Shown here: positions 62,398 to 64,000 of the stretch, piece after piece
How positions within the stretch are numbered: position 1 is the stretch's first letter
How the letters are laid out: each line of letters starts with the position of its first letter
Assembly: GCF_009857135.1 (NCBI RefSeq)
Contig: NZ_CP047318.1
Coordinates: 2,418,001 to 2,482,000 of the forward strand
From: Streptomyces sp. HM190
Lineage (GTDB): Bacteria; Actinomycetota; Actinomycetes; Streptomycetales; Streptomycetaceae
Length of the DNA stretch: 64,000 bases
Reading direction: 5' to 3'
Program-made: the position numbers and the translations under genes
The notes under the pieces: model-generated
Told to the model about the DNA's origin: nothing
The model's database searches: none
What the model saw: the letters and a program-made list of their open reading frames with translations, nothing else

Positions 62398-63648
62398 ATG
62401 AGCAACTCACTCGCCGAGTCCGGCGCCCCGGGTCCCGCCGCGCCGGGCAGAAAACCTCAAGCAACCGACACCCGCGACCCGTTCCGCGGACCCGCGGCCC
62501 TCTGGCTGGCCCTCATGGCCGGCCCGCTGTCCTTCGGCATCGCGGGCCCCGCCCTGGTCCTGGACGACGCCGCGAAGGACCTCGGCGTCTCGACCGGGGC
62601 CGCCACCTGGACGGTGACCGCGTTCGGCTGGGGCATAGCCGTCGGAACGCCGCTGCTGGCCGGGCTGCTGGACCGCCGCGGGGCGCGCAGCGCGCTCACC
62701 GTGTGCGGTCTGCTCGTCCTGCTGGGGGCGGGTCTGGTGGCCGGCATACCCGTCCTGCCGGTCCTCGTCCTGGGCACCGCGCTGATGGGTCTCGGCACGG
62801 CCGGCCTCACGGCGACGGCCATGAGCCTGGCCGGCTCGGCCCGCGCCATGGGACTGGTCACCGCCTCGCTCGCCGTGGTGGGTTCGACGGCGCCGCTGGC
62901 CGGTTCCCTCGTCAACGACGTGCTGTCCTGGCAGGCCGCCCTGGCGCTGCCGGTGCTGAGCGCGGTGGCCGTGCCCTTCGCGGCGGCCCGGTGCGGGCAC
63001 GGCGCTCCCGCAGGGCGGGAACCGTTCGACCCCTTGGGCGCGGTGCTGCTGACCGCGCTGGTCACCGCGTTCGTGTTCGTGCCGCACACGCCTCTGGTGG
63101 CCGGCGTGTGCTCCGTCCTCGCGGCGGGAGCGCTGGCGGCCCAGGTGCGCGCGCGGCCGCGGGGCTTCGTCCCCGCCGTCCTGGTCCGCAACCCGGGCTT
63201 CCTGGTCTCAGCGGGCCTCGCGTTGTGCCTGGCGGTGGTCAACTTCGGCATGATGTACGCGATTCCGGAGCGGCTGGAGGATCACACGTCGTGGTCCACC
63301 AGTGAGATCGGCGTCGCCATGGTGTGGCCGCTGCTGCTGGGCGGTGCACTTTCCTGGTTCGTCGTGGCGGTCTCGGCGCGGACAGGGCACCGGGTCGTGA
63401 TCACCGCGCTGGTGGGTCTCGCCCTCGCGGGAACGGTGCTGGCAGTCGTCGGCACATCCGCCGCGGTCCTGCTGGCCGCCCAGGCCCTGACCTCGATCGC
63501 GGCGGCCTCGGGCCAGGGAGCGTTCGCAGTGCGCGCCGCCTCGGCCGTCCCCGACGACCAACGCCCTCCGGCCATCGGCCTGTTCAACCTCGCCTATCTC
63601 CTCGGTGCCGCCTTCGGCCCTGCCATCGTCTCGCTCCTGTCGCTCTGA
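62398..63648 (+). CDS. MFS efflux transporter
   Basis: The 416-residue membrane protein has about 12 hydrophobic segments and a DHA-type layout (GIAVGTPLLAGLLDRRGARS in the TM2-3 loop; GLVTASLAVVGSTAPLAGSL). Closest in character to drug-resistance or amino-acid-export permeases of clusters. AGGGAGC precedes the ATG. It lies 174 bp after the ene-reductase on the same strand and ahead of a strong hairpin, so it probably closes the cluster and exports the product. Confidence 0.88.
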   Translation: MSNSLAESGAPGPAAPGRKPQATDTRDPFRGPAALWLALMAGPLSFGIAGPALVLDDAAKDLGVSTGAATWTVTAFGWGIAVGTPLLAGLLDRRGARSALTVCGLLVLLGAGLVAGIPVLPVLVLGTALMGLGTAGLTATAMSLAGSARAMGLVTASLAVVGSTAPLAGSLVNDVLSWQAALALPVLSAVAVPFAAARCGHGAPAGREPFDPLGAVLLTALVTAFVFVPHTPLVAGVCSVLAAGALAAQVRARPRGFVPAVLVRNPGFLVSAGLALCLAVVNFGMMYAIPERLEDHTSWSTSEIGVAMVWPLLLGGALSWFVVAVSARTGHRVVITALVGLALAGTVLAVVGTSAAVLLAAQALTSIAAASGQGAFAVRAASAVPDDQRPPAIGLFNLAYLLGAAFGPAIVSLLSL

Positions 63649-63962
63649 CGCCGGCAGCCCCGATCCGGGTGTGCCGTCACACCACACGGGTGTGACGGCA
63701 CACACCCCGTTTCCCAGAGCCGTCAACTGGCATAATTTCCATGGGGGTTCGCCAGGGACAGCGAGCCGTGAGCCTGCTTGGCGGCCATCGTGGCGGTCCG
63801 CAAGCCACCAGGTCACCACGTAGGAAGAGAGGCTCTCGGCTCTCGGCTCGCGGAATGCACACGGGTGTCCTCCCCGTTGCACCGGTGGAGCTGCGACCCG
63901 TGCCACTCGGCCTCGTGCACCGTCACTGCCGGCGGTTGGGAATCGAGACACCGGAGGGCGTC
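63649..63962. other. Intergenic region, right end of cluster
   Basis: The 314 bp hold the hairpin at 63669-63703 and then a lower-GC stretch (TGGCATAATTTCC near 63,729) that may be a promoter for the gene beginning at 63963. No other feature is supported. Confidence 0.45.
63669..63703. terminator. Hairpin terminator after MFS gene
   Basis: Arms GTGTGCCGTCACACC (63669-63683) and GGTGTGACGGCACAC (63689-63703) pair perfectly over 15 bp with a 5-base loop, 20 bp after the MFS stop. Confidence 0.9.
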
Positions 63963-64000
63963 GTGTCGGGGACGAAGTACGAAGCGGTGACGGCTGTGCT
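63963..64000 (+). CDS. Possible gene start, truncated by window edge
   Basis: GTG at 63963 follows GGAGGG by 4-5 bases and opens the frame MSGTKYEAVTAV before the edge. A good ribosome-binding site is the only evidence; no identity can be given. Confidence 0.4.
   Translation, partial: MSGTKYEAVTAV

Overview
This window is GC-rich, high-codon-bias actinobacterial DNA. Translated products (DUF397/DUF5753 regulator pairs, a DUF6879 protein, a BREX type 2/Pgl system, a class II DAHP synthase, a LAL-type LuxR regulator) point to a Streptomyces chromosome. No rRNA, tRNA or CRISPR array was seen.

Left half, about 1-31 kb, is an accessory defence region. On the minus strand lie pglW (kinase, 21.3-26.1 kb), pglX (adenine methyltransferase, 17.7-21.3 kb) and the first 167 codons of pglY (ATPase, running off the left edge). 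pglW and pglX are translationally coupled. pglX and pglY are separated by about 17 kb of cargo: a PIN-type toxin-antitoxin pair, a three-gene type VII/Rhs polymorphic toxin operon ending in an ADP-ribosyltransferase-like toxin plus its candidate immunity gene, an EcsC-like protein, an endonuclease VII-like protein, yefM-yoeB, a SAM methyltransferase, and DUF397/DUF5753/DUF6879 regulatory cassettes. Broken genes and two pairs of short direct repeats mark repeated recombination. Upstream of pglW sit two tandem paralogues that join a PD-(D/E)XK-like N-terminus to a Schlafen-group-3/DUF2075 helicase. Both carry the same unusual upstream element.

Middle, 31-36 kb: a truncated GH43 arabinanase remnant and an intact secreted GH78 alpha-L-rhamnosidase.

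Right half, about 35.7-63.7 kb, reads as a specialised-metabolite cluster built on chorismate. Transaldolase, a short PhzC-type DAHP synthase, chorismate synthase and shikimate kinase increase precursor supply. PhzE-like, PhzD-like and EntA/DhbA-like enzymes would convert chorismate through ADIC and DHHA to 3-hydroxyanthranilic acid. An asparagine-synthetase homologue, an arylamine N-acetyltransferase, an AMP-dependent ligase, a carboxylesterase, an SRPBCC protein, a quinone-oxidoreductase-like MDR and an old yellow enzyme are candidate tailoring enzymes. A LAL regulator and an MFS exporter complete it.

Inside this cluster is a four-gene overlapping operon: a NarK nitrate transporter, a NasA-type molybdopterin nitrate reductase and two NirB/NasB-type flavoproteins, with no sirohaem nitrite reductase. 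The inference I find most interesting is that the operon makes nitrite as a biosynthetic reagent, for example for diazotisation or nitrosation by the adjacent CoA-ligase-like enzyme. The sequence does not prove this.
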